Source of the DNA: Vulcanimicrobiota bacterium
GTDB taxonomy: Bacteria > Vulcanimicrobiota > Vulcanimicrobiia > Vulcanimicrobiales > Vulcanimicrobiaceae
Direction: 5' to 3'
Assembly: GCA_019233415.1 (NCBI GenBank)
Contig: JAFAMK010000313.1
Location: forward strand, 1 to 13,981
Length of the DNA: 13,981 nt
Shown: one piece after another, positions 7,074 to 13,522 of the stretch
Layout: each line of letters begins with the position of its first letter
Numbering within the stretch: the first letter of the stretch is position 1
Notes under the pieces: generated by a model
What the model saw: only the letters and a program-made list of their open reading frames with translations
Told to the model about the DNA's origin: nothing
The model's database searches: none
Made by a program: the position numbers and the translations under genes

Positions 7074-7850
7074 GTGGTCTCGCTGCGTTTTCTCGGTACC
7101 GGCGGCGCGCGCTGGGTCGTCGCGAAGCAGATCCGCGCGTCGGGCGGGTTCTGGCTGCAAGCGGACGGCACGAACATTCACGTCGACCCCGGTCCTGGCG
7201 CGCTCGTGCGCGCGCTCGCGCAGCTTCCGCCGTGCGATCCCGCGACGCTCGACGCGATCGTCCTCTCGCACAAACACCTCGACCACGCCGGCGACGTCAA
7301 CGCGATGATCGAGGCGATGTGCCAAGGCGGCTGGCGACCGCGCGGCGCGCTGTGCGCACCGCTCGACGCGCTCGACGCCGCGCAGGAACCGGTCGTGCTG
7401 CCGTACGCGCGGCGCTTCGTTCCGCGCGAGTGGATCGTCGAAGCGCACGGCGGACCGTTCGCGGTCGGCACCGTCGAAGTGCGCGCCTCGCTGCGGCTGC
7501 AGCATCCGGTCGAAGCGTACGGCTTGCACTTCCGCACCGCCGGCGCGACGGTCTCGTACCTGCCGTGCACGCGCTACTTCGACGCGATCGCCGCCGACTA
7601 TGCCGCGCACGCGCCCGACGTGCTGGTGATGAACGTCCTGCGCTTCCGCGACGCGATGGACGTCGACCACCTCACCTACGACGACGCGCGCACGCTGATC
7701 GAAGCGATCCGTCCCGGTGCGGCGATCATGTCGCACTTCGGCACGCGCATGCTCGAGCGCGACCCCAAGCGCCTCGCCTACGACCTCGAAGACGCGACCG
7801 GCGTCAAGACGTTCGCAGCGTACGACGGCTGGGTCTACGATGTCGCTTGA
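7074..7850 (+). CDS. MBL-fold metallo-hydrolase
   Basis: A 258-residue protein with the metallo-beta-lactamase fold. It opens with SLRFLGTGGARWV (first strand and Gly turn) and HVDPGPGALVRAL. The metal motif HxHxDH is present as H66-K-H68-L-D70-H71 (SHKHLDHAGDV). Later metal-ligand candidates are the His in LRLQHPVEAYGLHF, the Asp in DVLVMNVL and the His in IMSHFGT. This subgroup resembles RNase Z/PhnP-like phosphodiesterases, but the substrate is unknown. I chose GTG 7074 because the family begins just before the LRFLGTGG strand, although the frame stays open upstream. AGGAGA lies far off at 7041-7046. The GNAT gene overlaps its end by 11 bases, so the two are translated as a pair. Confidence 0.87.
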   Translation: MVSLRFLGTGGARWVVAKQIRASGGFWLQADGTNIHVDPGPGALVRALAQLPPCDPATLDAIVLSHKHLDHAGDVNAMIEAMCQGGWRPRGALCAPLDALDAAQEPVVLPYARRFVPREWIVEAHGGPFAVGTVEVRASLRLQHPVEAYGLHFRTAGATVSYLPCTRYFDAIAADYAAHAPDVLVMNVLRFRDAMDVDHLTYDDARTLIEAIRPGAAIMSHFGTRMLERDPKRLAYDLEDATGVKTFAAYDGWVYDVA

Positions 7851-8265
7851 CGTCGAACTCGCGCGCCCGGGCGAAACCGATCCGTTCTGGAAAACCCACG
7901 ACCGCGACTGGCGCAGCGACCTGTGGAACTTCCGCGTCGTCTGGCACGAGCAAGTCCACGACGTCGTCATCCGCGAGGCCGATGCCGTGCTCGGCGCGTT
8001 GCGCTTGCGCATCGCCGCCTCGCTCGCCCACGTCGACGCGCTCTACGTCCTTCCCGCACAGCGCCGCCGCGGATTGGGTCGCCTTCTCGTCGCCCGCGCC
8101 GAGGAAGTCGCGAACTACTACAACTGCCACAAGATGACGGTCCAAGTCTTCCACGACCACCCCGCGCAGCAGTTCTTCACCGCCTGCGGCTACGCCGTCG
8201 AAGCCGTCATCCCGCAACACACGTTCAAGCTGGACGTCGCGCTGCTGCGGAAGTTCTTGCTGTAG
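7840..8265 (+). CDS. GNAT family N-acetyltransferase
   Basis: A 141-residue GNAT acyltransferase that uses acetyl-CoA; the acceptor is unknown. After an N-terminal strand region (RIAASLAHVDALYVLP), motif A is clear at ~68-90. It reads LYVLPAQRRRGLGRLLVARA with the R-R-x-G-x-G/A pyrophosphate loop. The C-terminal half has the usual helix and final strand (HPAQQFFTACGYAVEAVIPQ). ATG 7840 gives a normal small GNAT length; a longer reading from 7717 would duplicate coding of the MBL gene. It overlaps the MBL-fold gene by 11 bases (ATGTCGCTTGA), suggesting coupled translation and perhaps a shared pathway. Its TAG stop touches the TAA of the convergent DUF4097-like gene with no base between. Confidence 0.9.
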   Translation: MSLDVELARPGETDPFWKTHDRDWRSDLWNFRVVWHEQVHDVVIREADAVLGALRLRIAASLAHVDALYVLPAQRRRGLGRLLVARAEEVANYYNCHKMTVQVFHDHPAQQFFTACGYAVEAVIPQHTFKLDVALLRKFLL

Positions 8266-9444
8266 TTAGATGCGCAGCCGCGTGCGGCGGAACTCGCTCA
8301 GATGCTTGATCGGATGGTCTTCCGGGCGCGGCGGTGCGACCGAGGTCGAGGCTGGGGTGCGGCGGCGGTTGGTGAAGAGCTGGTGGACGGGGCGCCACTC
8401 GGGCGCGACGCCGCGCCGGCTCATCAGCGTGCCGTCGTAGAAGTAGACGTTGCCCTTGCCGCTGATCGCGTTGACGAGCGGGCCGCCGTTGCCGACCGAC
8501 GCGGTCGCGTCGCCATCGGCACGCTGGTCGATCGTGATCCCCTTCCGGTCGAACAGCGTGTAGACGTGGCCTTGTTCCGAGCGGCCGGTGAGCTGCGCCG
8601 GCGCCGTCACGCCGAGGGCGATGTTGCCGGTCTGCGACTCGAACCGTGCAAGCCCCGGGTCGAAGCTGCCGCCGTCGAAGACGATCGAACCGGTGATGCT
8701 CGTCGCCTCGATTTGCTTCGTGCGGCAGTGCTCGAACACGTCGTGCGCCGCGACGCCGCGCACGCGAATGCGGTCGAACGTGTCGTCGGCCGCGTACAGC
8801 GTCCCGTAGTTCATCTGCACGAACGCGGTCGTCGCCGTTCCGGTCAGCTCCACGCGCCCGGCACCTTGGATCATGAACAGGTTCGCGCCGTGAAAGCCGT
8901 CGACGGTCGTCTGCCCCATCCCGACGCGCAGCGAGAGAATCCCGGTCGACGCCGGGACCATGATGACCAGGTGCGAGTTCTCCGGCGCGTCGACGTGGAT
9001 CACGTCGTGCGGACCCGGCCGGAAGTCGGCGTACGGAAACCCCTCGGGCGGAAGCGCCCCGCTGATCGACGGCGGCGCGCCCGGCGGGTCGTGCGGGTCG
9101 CGGACCTGATAGAGCGCCGGCGGGATCTGCTGGACGAGCGGGGTGTTCGGGCCGCCGAACACGATGCTGCGCCGGTCGACCGCCGGCGGCGTGTCGTCGG
9201 CCGCGTCGATCTGGACCGTCTTGCGGTCCCAGACGCGGACGGTGACGGCGTTGCCGCGGCCGCGGACGATGACGTTGACGACCGCCTGGTCGCCGACGTC
9301 GAGGGCGGCCGTCCCCGCCAGCGCCGGCGCGGCGGATGCCAGCCACGACAGCAGCAGCCCCAGCCCCGTGGCGATCCACCACGGAGCACGGGATCGGAGG
9401 ACCTCCACGGCGCCATCGTACGCCGGGCGTGTGACGCCCGTCAT
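8266..9444 (-). CDS. Exported DUF4097-like beta-repeat (adhesin-type) protein
   Basis: A 392-residue protein, last gene of the five-gene ECF/two-component operon. A hydrophobic N-terminal segment (WWIATGLGLLLSWLASAAPALA, ~22-43) is a signal peptide or anchor. After a Pro-rich part (~110-150) comes a long run of short beta strands with turns. Examples are SLRVGMGQTTVDGFHGANLF, GRVELTGTATTAFVQM, IEATSITGSIVFDGGSF and FESQTGNIALGVTAPAQLTG. Such single-stranded right-handed beta-helix-like repeats are typical of DUF4097/putative adhesin proteins. The tail (~360-392) is Arg/Pro-rich and charged. ATG 9444 overlaps the TGA of the kinase gene by four bases (ATGA); GTG 9408 is an alternative start. 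Its molecular role is unknown; operon position suggests an envelope output or sensor partner. Confidence 0.75.
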   Translation of the reverse strand: MTGVTRPAYDGAVEVLRSRAPWWIATGLGLLLSWLASAAPALAGTAALDVGDQAVVNVIVRGRGNAVTVRVWDRKTVQIDAADDTPPAVDRRSIVFGGPNTPLVQQIPPALYQVRDPHDPPGAPPSISGALPPEGFPYADFRPGPHDVIHVDAPENSHLVIMVPASTGILSLRVGMGQTTVDGFHGANLFMIQGAGRVELTGTATTAFVQMNYGTLYAADDTFDRIRVRGVAAHDVFEHCRTKQIEATSITGSIVFDGGSFDPGLARFESQTGNIALGVTAPAQLTGRSEQGHVYTLFDRKGITIDQRADGDATASVGNGGPLVNAISGKGNVYFYDGTLMSRRGVAPEWRPVHQLFTNRRRTPASTSVAPPRPEDHPIKHLSEFRRTRLRI

Positions 9445-9977
9445 GAGCCGGCGATGAGGGATTCCGGTTCGGCCGGCAGGACGGTCGCGAACACCGACCC
9501 GCCTTCGGGCCGGGGCTGAGCGGAGACCGAGCCGCCATGGACCCGCGCGATCGAGCGCACGATCGCGAGCCCGAGCCCGGTCCCCTCGATGGCCCGCGCG
9601 TGGGCCGGGTCGCCGCGGAAGAAGCGGTCGAACAGCCGGTCCGCGGCTTCTTCGTCGATCCCGGGCCCCGTGTCGGCGACCTCGACGACGGCTCGCTCGC
9701 CGTCATGGCGGACCGTGACGTCGACCCGGCCGGTCTCGGTGAACTTGATCGCGTTGTCGACCAGGTTCCCGACGAGCTGGTGCAAGAGCCCCGAGTCCGC
9801 GATGACGACCGTGCTCGCGCCGGGCGGGTGGTGCGCTTCGAGGGCGAGCCCCTTCGCCGCGACGCGCTCGTGCAGGTGGGCGACGACCTCGTCGACGAGC
9901 CGCTCCAAGACGAGCGGCTCCTTCGGGATCGCGTCGCCGGCCTCGGCCTTGGCGAGGGTGAGCATCCCGGAGACCAT
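9441..9977 (-). CDS. Kinase C-terminal fragment (DHp helix 2 and HATPase_c)
   Basis: If translation restarts after the amber codon, ATG 9977 gives a 178-residue protein. It would hold the second DHp helix (MVSGMLTLAKAEAG) and a complete ATP-binding domain with all N, G1, F and G2 boxes. Only 18 bases separate the TAG from this ATG. The interval has a short CCGG-CTCG-CCGG hairpin and GGAG just before the stop, so reinitiation is conceivable. The stop overlaps the DUF4097-like gene start (ATGA). Whether it is made is unknown. Confidence 0.45.
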   Translation of the reverse strand: MVSGMLTLAKAEAGDAIPKEPLVLERLVDEVVAHLHERVAAKGLALEAHHPPGASTVVIADSGLLHQLVGNLVDNAIKFTETGRVDVTVRHDGERAVVEVADTGPGIDEEAADRLFDRFFRGDPAHARAIEGTGLGLAIVRSIARVHGGSVSAQPRPEGGSVFATVLPAEPESLIAGS

Positions 9978-9995
9978 CCCGGCGAGCCGGCCGCT

Positions 9996-10871
9996 CTACT
10001 CCGCGATCGCTTCGAGTGAGTGCCGCAGCACGTCGGGCTCGCGGTCGCCCCAGCGCAGCAGCATCTGCGCGTTCGAGTTGATCACGGTCAGCGGCGTGCG
10101 CAGCTCGTGCGAGGCGTCGCTGATGAATTGCCGTTCGCGCGCGAACGCCGACTGCAGCCGGTCGAGCATCGCGTCGAACGCGGCCGCGAGCCGGCCCACC
10201 TCGTCGCGGCGCTTCCAGCGCAGCCGCCGGTCGAGCCGCTCGGAGCCGATCTCGGCGACCGCGGCGGTGAGCCGCTGAATCGGGTCGGTCGCCGACGCCG
10301 CGACGAAGTACGACGCGAGCACGATGACGATCATCGCCGCGACCGTCACGCCGAGCAGGATCGTGCGCGCGCGCCCGATGAGCCGGTCGACGATGTCGAG
10401 CCGCTCCGCGACGTGGATGATCGCGATCGGCCGCGCGGCGTCGTCGACGAGCACGCGGTTGAGGACGAGCATCGTCCCCGGCCGTCCGCCGCCGACGTGC
10501 ATCTGCTCCCAGTCGTGGTCGCTGCCGTGCGGAAACCACGGCGTGAACGCGAGCCCGCCCAGATTCGTGCTCTTGCCGAGGATCTGGCCGCGCACGGTGT
10601 CGATCTGGATGTACTCATTCGCCGAAGCCCAGTGGTCGAGCGTCGCGCGGTTCGAGAGGACGAGCGTGAGCGGCCCGGCGCCGCTGAACCCGAACGTCGA
10701 GGCCTCCTGCGCGTCGTGTTCGATCTGATCGGCCGTTTCGGCCAAGCTCAGCCGTGCCTGGTCGACGAGCAGCGAGCGAAACGCGAAGTCGATCGTGACC
10801 GCACCGAGCGCGATCACCAGAACGATCAGTGCGGCGTAGAGCGCCGCGATGCGCGTGCGGAGAGAACTCAG
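9996..10871 (-). CDS. Kinase N-terminal fragment (sensor, TM1-TM2, HAMP, H-box)
   Basis: The part before the amber codon encodes 291 residues if the CTG at 10871 is used. They include both membrane segments, the extracytoplasmic sensor region, HAMP and the phospho-accepting H255 helix, but no ATPase domain. Alone it could be phosphorylated only in trans. GTG 10817 is the first conventional start, but it cuts off most of TM1 (LYAALIVLVIALGAV), so it is unlikely to be the native start. Confidence 0.45.
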   Translation of the reverse strand: MSSLRTRIAALYAALIVLVIALGAVTIDFAFRSLLVDQARLSLAETADQIEHDAQEASTFGFSGAGPLTLVLSNRATLDHWASANEYIQIDTVRGQILGKSTNLGGLAFTPWFPHGSDHDWEQMHVGGGRPGTMLVLNRVLVDDAARPIAIIHVAERLDIVDRLIGRARTILLGVTVAAMIVIVLASYFVAASATDPIQRLTAAVAEIGSERLDRRLRWKRRDEVGRLAAAFDAMLDRLQSAFARERQFISDASHELRTPLTVINSNAQMLLRWGDREPDVLRHSLEAIAE

Positions 10872-10872
10872 G

Positions 10873-11577
10873 TTATTCTTTGAGGGCGTAGCCGACGCCG
10901 CGCACGGTCTGAATCAGCTTGTCCGTGAACGGGTCGTCGATCTTGCCGCGCAGGTAGCGAATGTAGACGTCGATCAGATTCGAATCGCCCAGGAAGTCGC
11001 TCCCCCACACGCCGTTGAACAGCTCGTCGCGCGAGTGGACCTTGTTGCGGTGCAGCAGCAGATATTCGAGCAGCGAGTACTCTTTCGCCGTGAGATGAAT
11101 CTGCTGGCCGGCGCGCGTGACCTCGTGCCGGTCGCGGTCCATGACCAGGTCCTTGACCGTCAGCACGTTCTCGTGCGGGTCGCGGTCGCGCAGCCGTGCG
11201 CGAATCCGCGCCAGCAGCTCTTCGATCGAGAACGGCTTGACGACGTAGTCGTCGGCGCCGCGGTCGAGCCCCGCGACGCGGTCCGGGATGCGGTCCTTCG
11301 CGGTCAGCATGATGATCGGGACGCGCGACTTGGCGCGCACGCGCGAGGCGACCTCGAGCCCGTCGAGTTTCGGCAGCATCAGGTCGAGGACGACCAAGTC
11401 CGGTTCTTTCAGCGCCTTTTCGAGCCCCGACAAACCGTCGGCAGCGGTCTCGACCTCGTAGCCTTCGTGTTCCAGTTCGAGCTTGAGGACGCGCGTGATC
11501 TGCGCGTCGTCCTCGACCAACAAGACTTTGTACTTGCGGTGCTCGTCCGGCACCGCGCCGTTGGACGACGCGCTCAC
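10873..11577 (-). CDS. OmpR/PhoB-type response regulator
   Basis: A 234-residue two-component regulator. The receiver domain (~17-130) has the acidic pair E22-D23-D24, the phosphorylated aspartate D65 (VVLDLMLP), T92 (MLTAKD) and K114 (YVVKPFS). The C-terminal winged helix (~138-234) has HLTAKEYSLLEYLLLHRNKV and NLIDVYIRYLRGKID...TVRGVGYAL, typical of OmpR/PhoB DNA-binding domains. GTG 11577 overlaps the stop of the anti-sigma-like gene by four bases (GTGA), favouring it over GTG 11553, which would drop eight residues. The cognate kinase follows after a single base. It is unusual to find it directly after an ECF sigma/anti-sigma pair. All receiver and DNA-binding residues look intact even though the kinase is broken. 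Confidence 0.95.
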   Translation of the reverse strand: MSASSNGAVPDEHRKYKVLLVEDDAQITRVLKLELEHEGYEVETAADGLSGLEKALKEPDLVVLDLMLPKLDGLEVASRVRAKSRVPIIMLTAKDRIPDRVAGLDRGADDYVVKPFSIEELLARIRARLRDRDPHENVLTVKDLVMDRDRHEVTRAGQQIHLTAKEYSLLEYLLLHRNKVHSRDELFNGVWGSDFLGDSNLIDVYIRYLRGKIDDPFTDKLIQTVRGVGYALKE

Positions 11578-11945
11578 CGGGTCCGCAGACGCTCGCGCAA
11601 GCTGGCCGGCACGGACAGCTGCGAGATCCACCAGGCTGCGGACACGCCGATCGCGAGCCACAGCAGCGTGTACTCCGAGTCGAGGCCCGCGTGGTCGATC
11701 GCGCGCAGCAGCGCGTCCACGATGCGCTCGCTGGCGTGCGGCGCGCTCGCCACGATCCACGTCAGCCACGCCGCGACGGCGAAGAGCACGCCGACCAGCC
11801 ACACTTCCCAGCCGCGGAACGCCGGCTCGGGGCGGAAGGTCGTCGCCGCCATGATGCGCGCGTGCAGCCCGGCCGGCGGCTCCTCCAGCGGGAGCACCGC
11901 GAGCATGCGGTCGAGGTCGTCGAAGTCGTCGTGATCGTTGTTCAT
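11574..11945 (-). CDS. Putative two-TM anti-sigma factor
   Basis: A 123-residue membrane protein. An acidic N-terminus (NNDHDDFDDLDRMLAVLPL) and EEPPAGLHARIMAA (~21-34) resemble the short cytoplasmic region of anti-sigma factors. TM1 (WEVWLVGVLFAVAAWLTWIVA, ~46-66) is followed by a ~25-residue extracytoplasmic loop. TM2 (~92-112) and a basic tail RERLRTR follow. There is no HxxxCxxC zinc motif, so it is not a classic ZAS-type factor. The role is inferred from position: its ATG overlaps the ECF sigma stop by four bases (ATGA), the standard arrangement for a cognate anti-sigma factor. It is followed by the response regulator with a GTGA overlap. Binding to the sigma factor is not shown by sequence. 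Confidence 0.65.
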   Translation of the reverse strand: MNNDHDDFDDLDRMLAVLPLEEPPAGLHARIMAATTFRPEPAFRGWEVWLVGVLFAVAAWLTWIVASAPHASERIVDALLRAIDHAGLDSEYTLLWLAIGVSAAWWISQLSVPASLRERLRTR

Positions 11946-12511
11946 ACGCTCAGGGCCTTCCGGAGCTGTTCCTTTGCACGAAACAGGTGCGTTTTCACTG
12001 TTCCGAGCGGAAGGTTTAACACGGATGCAATCTCTTCGTACTGCTTCCCTTGCAGATGGTAGAGGGTGACGACCGTCCGGTACTTCTCCGGCAGGGCGTC
12101 GATCGCCGCCCGCAGGCGACGGGCCTCGTCGTTCCGTTCGGCGAGCAACTCGGGCCCGGCCGAGGGGTCGGCCCGGTCGGGAAGCTCGTCGCCGGAGAGC
12201 CGCTTGCGCTTGGCGAGACGGTCGCAGCAGCCCCGGTAGCAGATCGTGAAGATCCAGGTCGAGAACTTCGCCCCGGGCCGGAAGGTGTTCAGCGCCCGGT
12301 AGGCTTTCAGGAACGCTTCCTGGGCCGCGTCCTCGGCCTCGGTCCGGTCGTGGAGCGTCCGCAGCGCGAGGTTGTAGACCGCGCGCTCGTAGCGCCGCAC
12401 CAGCTCGCCGAATGCGTCGGTCTGGCCCGCCAGGGTAGCGATGATCAACGCCTGGTCGTCGACGACCGGCGCTTCTACGGGCGGGAGTTCCACCGCGAGG
12501 GCGAGCCCCAT
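11942..12511 (-). CDS. ECF-type RNA polymerase sigma factor
   Basis: A 189-residue group IV sigma factor with only regions 2 and 4. Region 2 (~27-100) includes AFGELVRRYERAVYNLALRT, EAEDAAQEAFLKAYRAL and FSTWIFTICYRGCCDRLAKRKR (core binding and -10 recognition). Region 4 (~130-186) includes IDALPEKYRTVVTLYHLQG and a helix-turn-helix YEEIASVLNLPLGTVKTHLFRAKE (-35 recognition). ATG 12511 is the start because a longer reading would extend into the divergent gene, and ATG 12511 fits the promoter. It heads the operon and is preceded at 12548-12524 by GAAAC-N16-CGTA, a classical ECF promoter shape, so it probably drives its own transcription. The predicted transcript start lies only ~5 bases before the ATG, with no Shine-Dalgarno. 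Confidence 0.93.
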   Translation of the reverse strand: MGLALAVELPPVEAPVVDDQALIIATLAGQTDAFGELVRRYERAVYNLALRTLHDRTEAEDAAQEAFLKAYRALNTFRPGAKFSTWIFTICYRGCCDRLAKRKRLSGDELPDRADPSAGPELLAERNDEARRLRAAIDALPEKYRTVVTLYHLQGKQYEEIASVLNLPLGTVKTHLFRAKEQLRKALSV

Positions 12512-12523
12512 GATGCCCGCATG

Positions 12524-12548
12524 TACGTGCGAGGACGAGCCTGGTTTC
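12524..12548 (-). promoter_or_regulatory. ECF-type promoter of the sigma operon
   Basis: On the minus strand GAAAC (12548-12544) and CGTA (12527-12524) are separated by exactly 16 bases. This matches the GAAAC-N16-CGTA shape of SigW-type ECF promoters. CGTA is followed by CATG, as in the divergent promoter. The expected start site is ~12517, giving a very short leader. Autoregulation is inference. Confidence 0.7.
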
Positions 12549-12551
12549 GGC

Positions 12552-12576
12552 GAAACACCTCGGCCGGCGGGTCGTA
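12552..12576 (+). promoter_or_regulatory. ECF-type promoter of the DUF4097/DUF6249 unit
   Basis: GAAAC (12552-12556) and CGTA (12573-12576) are separated by exactly 16 bases. The -35 is 3 bp from the divergent -35, forming the inverted repeat GTTTC-GGC-GAAAC (12544-12556). The expected start site is about 12582-12584, just before the ATG at 12585, so the transcript would be nearly leaderless. Confidence 0.7.
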
Positions 12577-12584
12577 CATGGGGC

Positions 12585-13520
12585 ATGATTTCCCGCACGA
12601 CCCTCATCGGCGCCTTGGTCGTCGTCGAGCTCGGCATCGTCGGAATGGCCGCGTCGGCCGTCACGGGCAGCGTACCGCTCCCGTCGATGTTCGCCACGAG
12701 CTCGTTTCAGATGCCGAACGTCGAGGAGTCCACGCGGACGCCGCTCGACCGCACCCTGGCGACCGGCCCCTCGCCGCACGTCCTCATCGACGTCCACGAC
12801 CTGCACGCGACCGTGGAGACGGCGAACGTCCCGGCGGTCCGGGTGGTCGAGACGGTCCACAAGGACGGTCTCGTCCTCAACGGACGGGAAGAGCCGGTCT
12901 CGTTCGAGCGGACGGCGGACGGCGTGCGGGTCACGACCCCCGCCGGCGCCGGAGACGTCGTCGTGATCGGCGACTTCGACCAGACCGTACGTATCATCGT
13001 CCCGCCGACCGCCCAGGTCGAGGTGACGGGCGCGGAGCCGCTCGAGGTGAGCGGGCTACGGTCGAAGCTGGTCGCTCACATCGTCACGGGGCCGCTGACC
13101 GTCAAGAATCATCGCGGTGACCTCGATCTGAGCGTCCGTTCCGAAGGGCGGATCGTCCTGGACGACGTGCAAGCCGGCGTCCTCGCCGCGAACACGCACG
13201 ACGGTCGGTTGCTCTTCAGCCGGGTCGGGGCCGACCGGCTCGACGCGACCACCGACAGCGGCCGCATCTCGGCGGTCGACCTGCGGGCGATCAACGGCGC
13301 GCTGACTACGCGCGACGGCCACGTCAACGTCTCGTTTGCCCCGAACAGCGACGCCACGGTCTCCGCCCATACCGCCAGCGGCAGCGTCCGGGTTTCTGGT
13401 CTAGCCAGCGAGCAGAGCGAAAAGCATAGCGCGACCGTACAGCTCGGCGACGGCGAAGGTCACTTCGAAGTCTCGACCGATAGCGGGCAGGTCAATCTCT
13501 CCCAAGGAGCGAGCGTCTAA
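12585..13520 (+). CDS. Membrane-anchored DUF4097 family beta-repeat protein
   Basis: A 311-residue protein. The N-terminal hydrophobic segment TLIGALVVVELGIVGMAASAV (~5-25) is an uncleaved anchor or signal. From ~60 on it is a DUF4097-type repeat protein. The strand/turn repeats include HVLIDVHDLHATVETANVPAVRV, GPLTVKNHRGDLDLSVRSEG, RLDATTDSGRISAVDL and HFEVSTDSGQVNLSQG. It is divergent from the ECF sigma gene and shares a mirror-image promoter with it, so it is a likely target of that sigma factor. There is no clear Shine-Dalgarno before ATG 12585, consistent with leaderless translation. DUF4097 proteins often sit beside envelope-stress regulators in other bacteria; the molecular role is not known. 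A DUF6249-like gene follows after two bases. Confidence 0.85.
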   Translation: MISRTTLIGALVVVELGIVGMAASAVTGSVPLPSMFATSSFQMPNVEESTRTPLDRTLATGPSPHVLIDVHDLHATVETANVPAVRVVETVHKDGLVLNGREEPVSFERTADGVRVTTPAGAGDVVVIGDFDQTVRIIVPPTAQVEVTGAEPLEVSGLRSKLVAHIVTGPLTVKNHRGDLDLSVRSEGRIVLDDVQAGVLAANTHDGRLLFSRVGADRLDATTDSGRISAVDLRAINGALTTRDGHVNVSFAPNSDATVSAHTASGSVRVSGLASEQSEKHSATVQLGDGEGHFEVSTDSGQVNLSQGASV

Positions 13521-13522
13521 TC

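Larger units (their letters stand above)
9441..10871 (-). pseudogene. OmpR-partner sensor histidine kinase, interrupted by in-frame TAG
   Basis: Read through, this is a complete ~476-residue membrane histidine kinase. It has TM1 (~8-30), a periplasmic sensor (~31-168), TM2 (~170-192), HAMP (~190-242) and the H-box SHELRTPL with H255. HATPase_c follows with N-box NLVDNAIKF, G1 DTGPGI, F-box LFDRFF and G2 GTGLGLAI. Codon 292 (9998-9996) is TAG, placed between the two DHp helices (LEAIAE-stop-SGRLAGMVSGML). Homologous kinases normally have an acidic or polar residue here, so GAG to TAG by one base is the simplest origin. The frame is otherwise intact on both sides. No ATG, GTG or TTG exists early enough to include TM1; the best start is CTG 10871, one base after the regulator stop. 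TAG also ends four other genes here, so whole-genome recoding is unlikely. Causes could be recent decay, sequence error, readthrough or a split kinase. Confidence 0.7.

Noticed and set aside
8302..9519. Plus-strand open frame of 405 codons
   Set aside because: It is antisense to the DUF4097-like gene and the kinase end, which form an overlapping operon. Composition is that of a shadow frame.
9996..9998. TAG used as a sense codon in this organism
   Set aside because: TAG ends the tricorn, YceI, small secreted protein and GNAT genes at their expected lengths, so general reassignment is unlikely. Local readthrough stays open.
10020..11934. Plus-strand frames of 287 and 361 codons across the kinase and regulator
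   Set aside because: The opposite strand encodes an unmistakable response regulator and kinase. These frames show no domain.
11942..12697. Longer sigma factor start at 12697
   Set aside because: It would overlap the divergent DUF4097 gene and both predicted promoters. The extra residues are not like a sigma factor.
11574..12860. Extended 428-codon version of the anti-sigma-like gene
   Set aside because: Codons before ATG 11945 run out of frame through the sigma gene and are shadow sequence. The ATGA overlap supports the short form.
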